DNA from: Noviherbaspirillum malthae
Lineage (GTDB): Bacteria > Pseudomonadota > Gammaproteobacteria > Burkholderiales > Burkholderiaceae_D
Length of the DNA: 64,000 nt
Direction of reading: 5' to 3'
NCBI RefSeq assembly: GCF_015352985.1
Contig: NZ_JACYXF010000001.1
Span: 620,001 to 684,000, forward strand
Program-made: the position numbers and the translations under genes
Shown: positions 54,218 to 62,938 of the stretch, piece by piece
Numbering within the stretch: position 1 is the first letter of the stretch
Layout of the letters: the number at the start of each line of letters is the position of its first letter
Notes under the pieces: model-generated
The model's input: only the letters and a program-made list of their open reading frames with translations
The model's database searches: none
What the model was told of the DNA's origin: nothing

Positions 54218-54854
54218 GGTTGTCTCCGCTCGCTGTTGCTATCGTTGTTGCCGTTGCCGTTGCCGTTGCCGCATCGAGCATGAACTGCAGGTTGGTTTTC
54301 ACGCCCGGCCATTCGCTTTTGATGATGCTGTACACCACCGTGTCGCGAACGCGGCCGTCGGCCATGATCATGTGGTTGCGCAGCAGGCCGTCGCGCTTGG
54401 CGCCGAGCCGTTCGATGGCAGCCTGCGAGCGCTTGTTGAACCAGTCGGTGCGGAATTCGACTGCAATGCAGCCGAGCCGCTCGAAGGCATGCCCGAGCAG
54501 CAGCAGTTTGCACTCGGTGTTGACGGCGGTGCGCTGCATGCGCTTCGCATACCACGTGCCGCCGATCTCGACGCGGCGGTTGGCCGCATCGATGTTCAGA
54601 TAGCGCGTTCCGCCGATGACCTTGCCGCTCGCGCTGTCGAGCACCGCGAAGGGAAAGGCCAGTCCGCGCTCGCGCAATGCCAGCAGCTGCGAAATATAGT
54701 CGGCCACGCCTTCGGGTTTCGGCACCGTGGTGAAGAACAGTTTCCACAGTTCGCCGTCGCACACAGCTTCCCGGATGCCTGCTTCATGCTGGGGCGACAG
54801 CGGCTCCAGCGTGGCATGCCTGCCTTGCAGCGTGACTTGTTCGACGAAACTCAT
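54207..54854 (-). CDS. GNAT-family N-acetyltransferase
   Basis: A 215-residue RimJ/RimL-type acetyltransferase. FAVLDSASGKVIGGTRYLNI, TWYAKRMQRTAVNTECKLLL and the C-terminal FNKRSQAAIERLGAKRDGLL are the family's substrate and acetyl-CoA segments. The last 35 residues are an extension with an Ala-Thr run encoded by four GTTGCC repeats at 54247-54270. It overlaps the VWA gene by 11 bases, so it is inserted in, or co-transcribed with, the MoxR-VWA unit. Its substrate is not known. Confidence 0.85.
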   Translation of the reverse strand: MSFVEQVTLQGRHATLEPLSPQHEAGIREAVCDGELWKLFFTTVPKPEGVADYISQLLALRERGLAFPFAVLDSASGKVIGGTRYLNIDAANRRVEIGGTWYAKRMQRTAVNTECKLLLLGHAFERLGCIAVEFRTDWFNKRSQAAIERLGAKRDGLLRNHMIMADGRVRDTVVYSIIKSEWPGVKTNLQFMLDAATATATATTIATASGDNHAD

Positions 54855-54893
54855 TGGCAGCGGCCCTGTGCCTTGTGTGTCATGTGGCGGGAA

Positions 54894-55748
54894 TCAGCGG
54901 TTGGTGCGCGACATGAACACCAGGCGCTCGAACAGGTGCACATCCTGTTCGTTCTTCAGCAGCGCGCCGTGCAGCGGCGGCACGATGTTCTTCGCATCCT
55001 TGCTGCGCAGGGCTTCGGCGGGAATATCCTCGGCCAGCAGCAGCTTGAGCCAGTCCAGCAGTTCGGACGTCGACGGCTTCTTCTTCAATCCCGCCACTTC
55101 GCGCACTTCATAGAAAGTCTGCAGCGCCTGGGCCAGCAAATCCTTCTTCAGTTGCGGGAAGTGGACGTCGACGATCTGCTCCATCGTGTCCTTGTCGGGG
55201 AATTTGATGTAATGGAAGAAGCAGCGGCGCAGGAATGCGTCCGGCAGCTCCTTCTCGTTGTTGGAAGTGATGATGACGAGCGGGCGGTTCTTTGCCTTGA
55301 CCATCTCGCGTGTCTCATACACATAGAATTCCATGCGGTCGAGTTCGCGCAGCAGGTCGTTGGGGAATTCGATGTCGGCCTTGTCGATCTCGTCGATCAG
55401 CAGAACGACCTGCTGGTCCGAGGTGAAGGCCTGCCACAGCACGCCCTTGACGATGTAGTTGTGAATGTCCTTGACGCGCTCGTCGCCCAGCTGCGAATCG
55501 CGCAGGCGCGACACCGCATCGTATTCATACAGGCCCTGCTGGGCCTTGGTGGTGGACTTGATGTGCCACTGCAGCAGCGGCATGCCGAGCGCCGCCGCGA
55601 CTTCCTCGGCCAGCATGGTCTTGCCGGTGCCCGGTTCGCCCTTGATCAGCAGGGGGCGCTGCAGTGTCAGGGCGGCGTTGACTGCCAGTTTCAGATCCTG
55701 CGTGGCAACGTAATTCTGGGAACCTTCGAAGCGCGTTTCTTGTCGCAT
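54894..55748 (-). CDS. MoxR-family AAA+ ATPase
   Basis: A 284-residue AAA+ protein. It has Walker A GEPGTGKT, Walker B VVLLIDEIDKA, a sensor 1 region PLVIITSNNEKELPDAFLRR with the arginine finger, and VGVPP-type C-terminal helices. MoxR ATPases work with VWA proteins as chaperones. The partner VWA gene is two genes on. It opens MRQETRFEGSQNYVATQDLK. It is divergent from the COG4389 gene at 55862. Confidence 0.93.
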   Translation of the reverse strand: MRQETRFEGSQNYVATQDLKLAVNAALTLQRPLLIKGEPGTGKTMLAEEVAAALGMPLLQWHIKSTTKAQQGLYEYDAVSRLRDSQLGDERVKDIHNYIVKGVLWQAFTSDQQVVLLIDEIDKADIEFPNDLLRELDRMEFYVYETREMVKAKNRPLVIITSNNEKELPDAFLRRCFFHYIKFPDKDTMEQIVDVHFPQLKKDLLAQALQTFYEVREVAGLKKKPSTSELLDWLKLLLAEDIPAEALRSKDAKNIVPPLHGALLKNEQDVHLFERLVFMSRTNR

Positions 55749-55861
55749 GGCATGTTATTCATCAGGAAGAAGATAGAAACAAGTATAAGCGAGAAACCGC
55801 AGCCCGGCAGTCAGCCGGATATAAGGCGCTTTACGGCCTTTTCATTTCAAATAGCCACACG

Positions 55862-58039
55862 ATGAAAATAACCCTCATGAAGTTCAGGGTGATGTGGCGT
55901 CGGTTTCGGCGCACTTCACCGCAGCACAACGAGCATCAGCTTCGCTACATTCCCCAAATCGAGGCGCTCATGCGCCGGGCAAGTCCTTTCGCTTCCTGGA
56001 GCGAACGCGCCAACTGGATGATCGACATCGGCATCTGGCTGCGCCGCCCGCCGTCGCATATCCGGCCGGGCAGGGAGGTTGCCGACGTGGTGCGCCGGGC
56101 CAAGCAGCAGCGCACCCAATTCCTGCTCGACTGGCTCGACAGCAACCGGGATGTCAAGCGCATCGTGCAGACCACGCTGCAGAAAACCCTGCGCGAAGCC
56201 ATCGGCCCCGAACTCTTCTGCGCCACCGGCCTGCCGCGCGAGCCGGCCTTCTTCAGCGAACTCGGCGAGCGCGTCTCCCGCTTCGCATTTCCGAAGACCG
56301 CGGTGAAGCAGGATCTGTCGACCCTGTTCGCGGCGATGTTCCCGGATGCCGCCGATGCGGAATGGCTGCTCGGCCTCGACCAGGCAACCCTCCACCGCAT
56401 CTGGAAGCTGTGCGCCGATGACGGCATATCCCACGGCGTGCAGCAGCAGGTCGACGAAGCGCTGATCTACCTCGTGACCATGATCATTTCGACCGGCATC
56501 GGCACCGAATTCCGGCAGCGGCTTGAGCCGCACATGCCGTTCCGCGCCACGCCTTTCATGGCGCTGCGGCGCGAACTGGAAAAATACCTGGTCGCCAGCC
56601 CCAACGACGCGGCGGCATTGCGCAGCGTGCGCATGCTGATCGCCGTCTGCCAGGCGCAGACCGACCGCATCTATGCGCATCTCGACGAGCACGGCGTGTC
56701 GGTCGGACTGGTGTACAAGGTGGAGCGGATGCGGGCCCAGCTGGTGCGCATGAGCCTGCTGATCGACCTGCGCTCTGGGCTTTCTGTCGAGCAGTCCTCC
56801 GACCAGATCCACGCGCTGCTGGTCGACCTGATCGATGCCCACCACCGGCGTTCATCCGTGCAAGGCCTCGTCAACCGCAGCTTTTCGCTGCTGGCGAGGA
56901 AGATGGTGGAGCGCAATGCCGACCGCGGCGAGCAATATGCCGCGCGCAACGACGGGGAATACCGTACGGTCTTCCGCTCGGCCTGCCGGGGTGGGGTGAT
57001 GGCCGCCATTCCCGTCGTGGCCAAGAACTTTCTTCCGGCCGGCGGGGCGGCACGCTTCTTCGAGGGCGCGTTCTCTTCCATGAACCATGCCGCCGGCCTT
57101 GTCGCCATTTCCGCCGCCGGCGGCACGCTGGCCGCGACGCAGCCGGCCGTCACCGCGCCGGCCCTGGCGGCCAGGATGCACTCCCTCGATACGGTCGACG
57201 GCCTGCGCCGGCTGCTGGAAGACATCGCTTCCATGCTGCGCTCGCAGGCGGCTTCCGTCCTCGGCAACCTCGCCACCGTGATTCCGACCGTGCTGGTCAT
57301 TGCGCTGGGATGGATGCTGATCGCCGGTGCGCCGATGGTGCCGGCGGACAAGGCAGCGGCGAACATCGACGCCCTGTCTCTGATCGGACCGAGTCCGCTC
57401 TACGCCGCATTTACCGGCGTGCTGCTTTGGCTGTCAGGTCTGGCGGCGGGTGTTGCCGACAACTGGTTTGCGCTGAGCAGGCTGCGCGACGTGCTTGCGC
57501 ACCATCGCCGCCTGGTCCATGTATTCGGACCAATGCGTTCGGAACGGTTTGCCCGCTGGCTGGAAGCCCGCTTCGCGCGTTTTGCCGGCATCCTGTCGCT
57601 GGCCGTGCTGCTGGGCCTGTCGCCGGTGCTGCTGCAGTTCTTCGGCATGCCGCTTGACGTCAGGCATGTGACGCTGGACGCCGGCGCGCTGGCGGCGGCT
57701 TCGGTCAGCCTCGGCTGGGAAGCCTTGCTTCAGCCCTCGTTCTGGCTGGCGGCCTCGGGCATCCTCGTCACCGGGATGCTGAACGTAGGCGTGGGCTTTG
57801 CCTGTTCGCTCGCCCTCGCGATGCGCGCGCGCGACGTTCCGCTGCGCATGCGGCGCATCGTGGCATGGGCTGTGCTGCGCAGGCTGGGCGCGGCGCCCTG
57901 GAAGTTCATGTTCCCGGAACGGGCCCGTATCGCGAGCGCACCGGTGGAAATGGTGAAGCCGGCGGAACCCGAACTGGAGCCGCGACTGCCGATGCGGGAC
58001 GCCGGCGAGAGCGAAAGGCGGACCGGTTCCGACCGCTGA
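55862..58039 (+). CDS. Membrane protein of the COG4389 ('site-specific recombinase') family
   Basis: A 725-residue protein. The N-terminal 390 residues are soluble and helical; after that four to six membrane segments are predicted (about 395-415, 470-490, 515-540, 580-600, 625-650, 655-680). It matches the family long labelled 'site-specific recombinase', but there is no tyrosine or serine recombinase catalytic motif and the membrane helices argue against DNA recombination. A periplasm- or membrane-related role is likelier. It is a stand-alone gene, not flanked by inverted repeats or att-like sequences. The start could also be Met6. Confidence 0.8.
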   Translation: MKITLMKFRVMWRRFRRTSPQHNEHQLRYIPQIEALMRRASPFASWSERANWMIDIGIWLRRPPSHIRPGREVADVVRRAKQQRTQFLLDWLDSNRDVKRIVQTTLQKTLREAIGPELFCATGLPREPAFFSELGERVSRFAFPKTAVKQDLSTLFAAMFPDAADAEWLLGLDQATLHRIWKLCADDGISHGVQQQVDEALIYLVTMIISTGIGTEFRQRLEPHMPFRATPFMALRRELEKYLVASPNDAAALRSVRMLIAVCQAQTDRIYAHLDEHGVSVGLVYKVERMRAQLVRMSLLIDLRSGLSVEQSSDQIHALLVDLIDAHHRRSSVQGLVNRSFSLLARKMVERNADRGEQYAARNDGEYRTVFRSACRGGVMAAIPVVAKNFLPAGGAARFFEGAFSSMNHAAGLVAISAAGGTLAATQPAVTAPALAARMHSLDTVDGLRRLLEDIASMLRSQAASVLGNLATVIPTVLVIALGWMLIAGAPMVPADKAAANIDALSLIGPSPLYAAFTGVLLWLSGLAAGVADNWFALSRLRDVLAHHRRLVHVFGPMRSERFARWLEARFARFAGILSLAVLLGLSPVLLQFFGMPLDVRHVTLDAGALAAASVSLGWEALLQPSFWLAASGILVTGMLNVGVGFACSLALAMRARDVPLRMRRIVAWAVLRRLGAAPWKFMFPERARIASAPVEMVKPAEPELEPRLPMRDAGESERRTGSDR

Positions 58040-58326
58040 CCGCCAATCGCCAACTTCGGAGCGGAGCAGTTCATTTCATCCGGTTGTATGGACGACATGG
58101 ACTGCTCCAAAGTCTTAATGTAGAATTAAGCGGTTTTGGTGCGTGAAAGCAACACCCGGCGGAGACGACGGTGTCGCATGCAAAATTTATCCGTAAGCGA
58201 TCCGGTTTGACCGGTCCGGCGTGTTCCGCTGTTTCCCTCTCGCCCTTTTGCGTGCGGCAGAGACGGCATGGCAAGCCATCCCTTGCGGATAAGTTTTGAA
58301 AATTCCTATTAATTACCCCTGCTACT

Positions 58327-58647
58327 ATGAAAAAAATCTTTGCGCTTCTCGCGCTCGCGGGTATGGCTAATGTCGCTGCTGCGGCTGACGTGGTAGGCAA
58401 TCCCAAGGCGGCGGAAAACAAGGTGGCAATGTGTATCGGCTGCCACGGCATTCCCGGCTACAAGGCGACATTCCCCGAGGTCTACCAGGTGCCGATGATC
58501 GGCGGCCAGTCGGCCAAATATATCGAGAGCGCATTGAATGCGTACAAGAAGGGCGAGCGCAAGCATCCCAGCATGCGCGGTATCGCGGCCGGCCTGACCG
58601 ACCAGGATATCGCCGATGTCGCGGCCTACTACGCTCAGCAGAAATAA
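58327..58647 (+). CDS. Class I cytochrome c
   Basis: A 106-residue periplasmic cytochrome. A signal peptide (KKIFALLALAGMANVAAA) is followed by one haem motif, CIGCH, and a C-terminal helix with ADVAAYYAQQ. The axial methionine is most likely in VPMIGGQSAKY. It is a small soluble electron carrier of the c4/c5 type. The second cytochrome follows after 12 bases on the same strand, so they form one operon, ended by the terminator at 59077. Confidence 0.9.
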   Translation: MKKIFALLALAGMANVAAAADVVGNPKAAENKVAMCIGCHGIPGYKATFPEVYQVPMIGGQSAKYIESALNAYKKGERKHPSMRGIAAGLTDQDIADVAAYYAQQK

Positions 58648-58659
58648 AGGGGACGGATA

Positions 58660-59001
58660 ATGAAAAGGATTTTTGCAGTCGCTGCCGTGCTGTTGTCTTG
58701 CAATGCGATCGCCGGCGGCAACGTCGAAGCAGGCAAGGCCGCTGCCGAAAAATACAACTGCGCTTCCTGCCACGGCAAGGATTACAACACGCCCATCGAT
58801 CCCAGCTATCCCAAGCTGGCCGGCCAGCACCAGGATTATCTGGAGCATGCCTTGCTCGCCTACAAGCGCGGCGGCGACGGCGCAAATGGCCGCGGCAATG
58901 CGATCATGGGTGCACAGGCGAAACCGCTGTCGCGCCAGGACATTCAGAACATCGCCGCCTACCTGCACAGCCTGCCGGGAGCATTGGTCCTGCGCAAGTA
59001 A
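58660..59001 (+). CDS. Class I cytochrome c (second of the pair)
   Basis: A 113-residue exported cytochrome with one haem motif, CASCH, after a signal peptide (KRIFAVAAVLLSCNAIA). KLAGQHQDYLEHALLAYKRG and IAAYLHSLPG are c4-like. Together with the first gene it looks like a split di-haem cytochrome c4, whose two halves are usually fused. The axial methionine is probably in GNAIMGAQAK. AAGGGGACGG precedes the ATG. Confidence 0.9.
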   Translation: MKRIFAVAAVLLSCNAIAGGNVEAGKAAAEKYNCASCHGKDYNTPIDPSYPKLAGQHQDYLEHALLAYKRGGDGANGRGNAIMGAQAKPLSRQDIQNIAAYLHSLPGALVLRK

Positions 59002-59076
59002 GCCGGGCCTGCGATCCTCCGGCGATACACGCGCCGGAAACGACATCGGCAACGCATCGGAAGGCGATGTCCACCG

Positions 59077-59100
59077 AAAAGCCACGGAAACGTGGCTTTT
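59077..59100 (+). terminator. Rho-independent terminator with GAAA tetraloop
   Basis: AAAAGCCACG, GAAA, CGTGGCTTTT followed by TC and more T. It lies 76 bases after the second cytochrome stop and ends that operon. Confidence 0.9.
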
Positions 59101-59233
59101 TCATTTGGTGCCTGCAGGTGTCTGCCTATGCCTGCCGCGTGCCTGCTTCCATTCCCCGCATGATGGCAGCACACGCCGTCCCCGATTGTCCTCTCCGTAG
59201 TCATCACGTGCATCGGCGAGGCTTATCCGGCTG

Positions 59234-59261
59234 TTGAAATCCGAATCTCCCGTCCGCATAT
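59234..59261 (+). promoter_or_regulatory. Sigma-32 (heat-shock) promoter of the HSP20 cluster
   Basis: TTGAAA (59234-59239), 14 bases and CCGCATAT (59254-59261), one mismatch from CCCCATNT. The transcript start would be about 57 bases before the first HSP20 ATG. Confidence 0.7.
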
Positions 59262-59324
59262 CGAAGCTGCGATCGGGCCGACAAGGCCCGGGTGAATCAT
59301 CCATCATTCACGGAGGACATCATC

Positions 59325-59765
59325 ATGTATCGATCCATGTTTCCTCGCGACCTGTTCGCTGAATTCGACCGGCTGCAGCGCGAGATCCAGCAGGCCTTCG
59401 ACAATGTGCCGAACATACGCGGCGCCGGCGCGGGAAGTTTTCCGGCGCTCAATGTCGGGCGCACTCCGCAATCCCTTGAGCTGTATGCATTCGTTCCCGG
59501 AATGGATCCTAAATCCATCGAGGTCAATCTCGAACGCGGGGTCCTGACCATTGCAGGCGAAAGGCAGGCCGATCTGCCGCCGCGCGAAGAGCGCTCATCC
59601 GTGCATATCAATGAACGCTTTGCGGGCCGTTTCAGGCGCGTTGTCAGCCTGCCCGACGATGATGTGAACCCCGACGGCGTGACCGCGCAATATCGCGACG
59701 GCGTGCTGCAGATCAGCATCAAGCGGCGGACAGCCCCGCAAGCGCGCCGCATCAACGTTCAGTGA
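59325..59765 (+). CDS. HSP20 small heat-shock protein 1
   Basis: A 146-residue alpha-crystallin-domain protein. The N-terminal arm (MYRSMFPRDLFAEFDRLQRE) is of the IbpA/HspH type, the crystallin domain is at about 45-135 with the strand LELYAFVPGMDPKSIEVNLE, and the conserved YRDGVLQISI (the A-x-x-n-G-V-L motif) is near the end. It holds unfolded proteins under stress without ATP. GGAGG stands eight bases before the ATG. First of three tandem HSP20 genes. Confidence 0.93.
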   Translation: MYRSMFPRDLFAEFDRLQREIQQAFDNVPNIRGAGAGSFPALNVGRTPQSLELYAFVPGMDPKSIEVNLERGVLTIAGERQADLPPREERSSVHINERFAGRFRRVVSLPDDDVNPDGVTAQYRDGVLQISIKRRTAPQARRINVQ

Positions 59766-59791
59766 CATCGGAACTAGCAGGAGGATGCATC

Positions 59792-60175
59792 ATGAATGCC
59801 AGCAACAGCATGACCAATCGATCGCAGGAGAATTCGTCGCCGGAAGCCGCACTCCTGCCGCCGGTGGACGTTTTCGAGGATGCCTCTGGCATTACCCTGT
59901 TCGCCGATCTGCCGGGCGTGACGAAAGAGGGTTTGAATCTGCAGCTGGAATCCGACAGCCTGACCATCGAAGGCGAAATGCGGTTGACTACCCCGGAAGG
60001 CATGGAATCCAGTCATGCGGAAGTGCGATTGCCGCGCTACCGGCGCGTCTTCTCGCTTTCCCGCGAACTCGACAGCGAGCAGGCGGTGGCGGAATTCAGG
60101 AACGGCGTACTCAAGCTGCGCATTCCGAAAGCGCAGCATGCGCAGCCGCGCAAGATTGAAATTTCCGTCGACTAG
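59792..60175 (+). CDS. HSP20 small heat-shock protein 2
   Basis: A 127-residue small heat-shock protein. A short N-terminal arm precedes the crystallin domain (about 33-120; VFEDASGITLFADLPGVTKE, LTIEGEMRL, and AEFRNGVLKLRIPKAQ with the GVL motif). It is the class A-like cytosolic form, shorter than copy 1. AGGAGG is seven bases before the ATG and the gene starts 26 bases after copy 1, so they are co-transcribed. Confidence 0.93.
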   Translation: MNASNSMTNRSQENSSPEAALLPPVDVFEDASGITLFADLPGVTKEGLNLQLESDSLTIEGEMRLTTPEGMESSHAEVRLPRYRRVFSLSRELDSEQAVAEFRNGVLKLRIPKAQHAQPRKIEISVD

Positions 60176-60273
60176 CGGAAGGGCCGGCCCACGGCGATGA
60201 AGCCGTGCCGCTGCAAGGCTTGCGCGCCTGCGGCGGCACGGCAGACGGCGAATCAGCAGGAAAGGAAATCCAA

Positions 60274-60780
60274 ATGAAACTGGATGAACTCAGGCAAGGC
60301 CTCACAAGTTTTTGGGATTCGGTGGCGGAGGGCTGGCAGCATCTAAGGCGTTCGGCTTCCTCCGCCCTGACCGGCTTCAAACCCGGCAGCAATACCAACA
60401 TGCCGCAGAAGACACAGGTCGACGACGCCTTCTACATTCCGTCGGGCACCTGGTCGATGCTGGGCGGCGACCTGTTCGAGGATGAGAACAGGGTCGTGGT
60501 CAGGCTGGAAGTGCCGGGCATGGACAAGAACGATCTGGATATCGGCGTGCAGGACGGGGCCCTGGTTGTCCACGGCGAAAAGCGCTTCGAGCAGGAGAAT
60601 ACCGAGGGAAGGTACCGGGTGCTGCAATGCGCCTACGGCAGCTTCCGCCGGGTAGTGCCTCTGCCGGTCGCGGTGCTCGCGGACAGGGCGCAGGCGACCT
60701 ACCGGAACGGCGTACTGCGGGTTGAACTGCCCAAGGCGGAACATGAAATGCCACGCAAGACGGCCATTCGGGTGGACTGA
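60274..60780 (+). CDS. HSP20 small heat-shock protein 3
   Basis: A 168-residue small heat-shock protein with the longest N-terminal arm of the three (about 65 residues, ELRQGLTSFWDSVAEGWQHL, probably amphipathic). The crystallin domain (about 68-165) has VVVRLEVPGMDKNDLDIGV and ATYRNGVLRVELPKAE. GGAAAGGAAA is seven bases before the ATG. The 98-base gap to copy 2 is longer than between copies 1 and 2, so it might have an internal promoter. Confidence 0.92.
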   Translation: MKLDELRQGLTSFWDSVAEGWQHLRRSASSALTGFKPGSNTNMPQKTQVDDAFYIPSGTWSMLGGDLFEDENRVVVRLEVPGMDKNDLDIGVQDGALVVHGEKRFEQENTEGRYRVLQCAYGSFRRVVPLPVAVLADRAQATYRNGVLRVELPKAEHEMPRKTAIRVD

Positions 60781-60802
60781 GAGGCGAGGCGTGCTGCGGG
60801 GT

Positions 60803-61225
60803 TCAGCGCCGCTTCACGCATTCGATATACGCCGCGCCGTCCGGCGGCAAGCCGCTGCGCTGCGAATTCCAGATCATTTCGCCGAGGCACTCCATCATCT
60901 CGTGATGGGCATCGTGCTCGGACCCGAGGCGCTGCGCCAGGCCAAGAAATGCGGCGCGGATGCCGGGCGGCTGGTCGATGGAAATCTGTTCTGCGATCGA
61001 CAGGTGCATGGATAGATGCAGGAAGGGATTGGACTGCCCGCGCTCGACGGAATAGTCGGCGGCCAGCGCCTCGTCCACATTGCCGAGCGCATCCGCATAT
61101 TCCTCGTGCTGAATGATCCAGTCGCGCGCAATCGCTTCCAGCGGGGTCAGAATTTCATTGGCGCGGACCTTGCGAAAGGTTTCGCAGAAGAAGCGGCGCA
61201 CATCGTGCTGGGAGGGGGTAAACAT
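60803..61225 (-). CDS. DUF1841 protein
   Basis: A 140-residue soluble helical protein. FTPSQHDVRRFFCETFRKVR, NPFLHLSMHLSIAEQISID and DAHHEMMECLGEMIWNSQRS are the conserved DUF1841 blocks, with several histidines and acidic residues. Its function is not known. Upstream in-frame sequence adds 35 poor residues, so the ATG at 61225 is preferred; GGAGGGGG is five bases before it. It is convergent with HSP20 copy 3, 22 bases away. Confidence 0.88.
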   Translation of the reverse strand: MFTPSQHDVRRFFCETFRKVRANEILTPLEAIARDWIIQHEEYADALGNVDEALAADYSVERGQSNPFLHLSMHLSIAEQISIDQPPGIRAAFLGLAQRLGSEHDAHHEMMECLGEMIWNSQRSGLPPDGAAYIECVKRR

Positions 61226-61350
61226 GGGAATTCGATTCAGGCTGTAACGGTTAGACCGCAGATGGGTCCGGGAAAGGGATATGCAAGGGAGGCCCGCCGT
61301 TTCGCAACTCGCGATATCGCGTTTCGGCATATTCCCGGCAGACCGCCTTG

Positions 61351-62001
61351 CTAAATGCCTTTCTCGGGCAGCGGCGTCTTGTCCTTGTGTTCACACAGAT
61401 CGGCGATGATGCAGTTCCAGCACTGCGGCTTGCGTGCGATGCAGGTATAGCGGCCGTGCAGGATGAGCCAGTGATGGGCATCATGCCGGAAATCCGCCGG
61501 CACGAATTTCAGCAGCTTGCGCTCGACTTCATCGACATCCTTGCCGGGCGCGATGCCGGTCCGGTTGGAAACGCGAAAGATATGGGTGTCGACCGCAATC
61601 GTCGGCTCGCCGAAGGCGGTATTGAGCACCACGTTCGCGGTTTTCCGGCCGACGCCGGGGAGGGCTTGCAAGGCCTCCCGCGAGCGCGGCACTTCGCCGC
61701 CGTGCTGCTCGACGAGAATGCGGCAGGTCTCGATCACGTTCTTTGCCTTGGTGCGGTACAGGCCTATCGTGCGGATATAGCTTTCCAGGGTTTCCACGCC
61801 GAGCGCATGGATTGCGGCCGGCGTATTGGCCGCCGGATAAAGCCGCCGCGTCGCCTTGTTCACCGAGACATCGGTTGCCTGTGCCGAGAGTATCACGGCG
61901 ATCAGCAGTTCGAAGGGCGTCGTGTATTCGAGTTCGGTCGCCGGATGCGGATTCGCTTCACGAAAGCGTCTGAAGATTTCCAGGCGTTTTTCTGCATTCA
62001 T
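61351..62001 (-). CDS. nth: Endonuclease III
   Basis: A 216-residue Nth. The HhH motif [18 protein letters not shown] holds the catalytic Lys120, [14 protein letters not shown] holds Asp138 (both at the same numbers as in E. coli), and a [4Fe-4S] cluster has C-x6-C-x2-C-x5-C spacing at the C-terminus. [14 protein letters not shown] is the canonical recognition loop. It removes oxidised pyrimidines and cuts abasic sites. Its ATG overlaps the RnfB-like stop by four bases; an nth-rnf link is known in Gammaproteobacteria as well. Confidence 0.96.
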   Translation of the reverse strand: MNAEKRLEIFRRFREANPHPATELEYTTPFELLIAVILSAQATDVSVNKATRRLYPAANTPAAIHALGVETLESYIRTIGLYRTKAKNVIETCRILVEQHGGEVPRSREALQALPGVGRKTANVVLNTAFGEPTIAVDTHIFRVSNRTGIAPGKDVDEVERKLLKFVPADFRHDAHHWLILHGRYTCIARKPQCWNCIIADLCEHKDKTPLPEKGI

Positions 62002-62807
62002 TGCTTGTCTTTGGCTTGAGGGGCTTGCGTGGCCTGCGTGGTTTGTGCTTCCAGCTTCTGATTGGTGTCGGCGATCTGCCTGCGCACTCCCGCGGAGACA
62101 TCCTCCAGGCCGGCCGGGCGGGTCGGGGAAGCAGCAGCCATCTTTTCCTTCTGCAGGCGGGCGCGTTCCATGGCTGCCCGGATGATGGCCTTCTTGCGCT
62201 CCTGCGCAGCCTTTTCTTCCGGCGACAGCGTCGGCTCGTTCTCGACGGCCTTCAGCTTTGCCGCCGCCTTTGCCGCGAGGCGTTCATCGTTCTCCTGTTT
62301 TTCACGGCGCAGGCGGAAGGTGCGGAACTGATGGCGCTCCCTTGCCGCATCGGCGTCCGCCTGGGACCAGGCATCCCAGCCGGTGCGCCCTGGCGTGACA
62401 TCGACCATGGAGATGCAATCGACCGGGCAGGGCGCAACGCACAGGTCGCAACCGGTGCACAGCGCAGGCACGACGGAATGCATCTGCTTGGCAGCGCCGA
62501 TGATGGCATCCACCGGGCAGGCCTGGATGCACAAGGTGCAGCCTATGCACAGGTTTTCGTCGATCACCGCTACCGGCCGCGGACGTTCGATCCCATTGGC
62601 GGGATTGAGCGGAATGACCGGCTTGTCCAGCAGCGCCGCCAGGCGCGCAACGCCTTCCATGCCGCCGGGCGGGCACTGGTTGTAACCGGCTTCGCCGCCG
62701 GCGACCGCTTCGGCATACGGCCGGCATGCCGGATAGCCGCATTTCGTGCATTGCGTTTGCGGCAGCAGGTTTTCGACTTGGTCGGCGAGAGTAGGTAAGG
62801 AAGACAC
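61998..62807 (-). CDS. rsxB: RnfB/RsxB-like ferredoxin-type protein
   Basis: A 269-residue iron-sulfur protein. The N-terminal [4Fe-4S] domain has [17 protein letters not shown] and ends in CPPGG, and two ferredoxin clusters follow ([32 protein letters not shown]). The last 130 residues are charged and helical, with no known domain. It lacks the N-terminal membrane helix of RnfB, and no other rnf genes are nearby. It is upstream of nth in the same operon, four bases overlapping. It may feed electrons to another complex, or to the cluster-bearing nth product; that is inference. Confidence 0.88.
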   Translation of the reverse strand: MSSLPTLADQVENLLPQTQCTKCGYPACRPYAEAVAGGEAGYNQCPPGGMEGVARLAALLDKPVIPLNPANGIERPRPVAVIDENLCIGCTLCIQACPVDAIIGAAKQMHSVVPALCTGCDLCVAPCPVDCISMVDVTPGRTGWDAWSQADADAARERHQFRTFRLRREKQENDERLAAKAAAKLKAVENEPTLSPEEKAAQERKKAIIRAAMERARLQKEKMAAASPTRPAGLEDVSAGVRRQIADTNQKLEAQTTQATQAPQAKDKQ

Positions 62808-62872
62808 GGCGGGAACGGCAGGTTCTGCAATAAAAAACAGGATTATCCGGGGAAACCGGTCACGCTACAAAT

Positions 62873-62899
62873 AAAAAGCCGTCCACCAGGTGGACGGCT
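62873..62899 (-). terminator. Rho-independent terminator of phaZ
   Basis: Ten-base arms (aaagccgtcc and its complement) around ACCAGGT; on the minus strand TTTTTATTTG follows. It lies 40 bases after the phaZ stop, upstream of the RnfB-like gene, and should prevent readthrough into it. Confidence 0.9.
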
Positions 62900-62938
62900 T
62901 TGTCGAAGCGAATGAAAGGAATGTATCGGAGGAAAGGA

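Larger units (their letters stand above)
59002..59324. other. Gap holding the cytochrome terminator and HSP20 promoter
   Basis: These 323 bases have no gene. They contain the terminator at 59077-59100 and the sigma-32-type promoter at 59234-59261; I see nothing else. Confidence 0.6.

Noticed and set aside
55862..58039. Integron or mobile element suggested by the 'recombinase' label
   Set aside because: No catalytic motif, no att site, no cassette, and multiple membrane helices.
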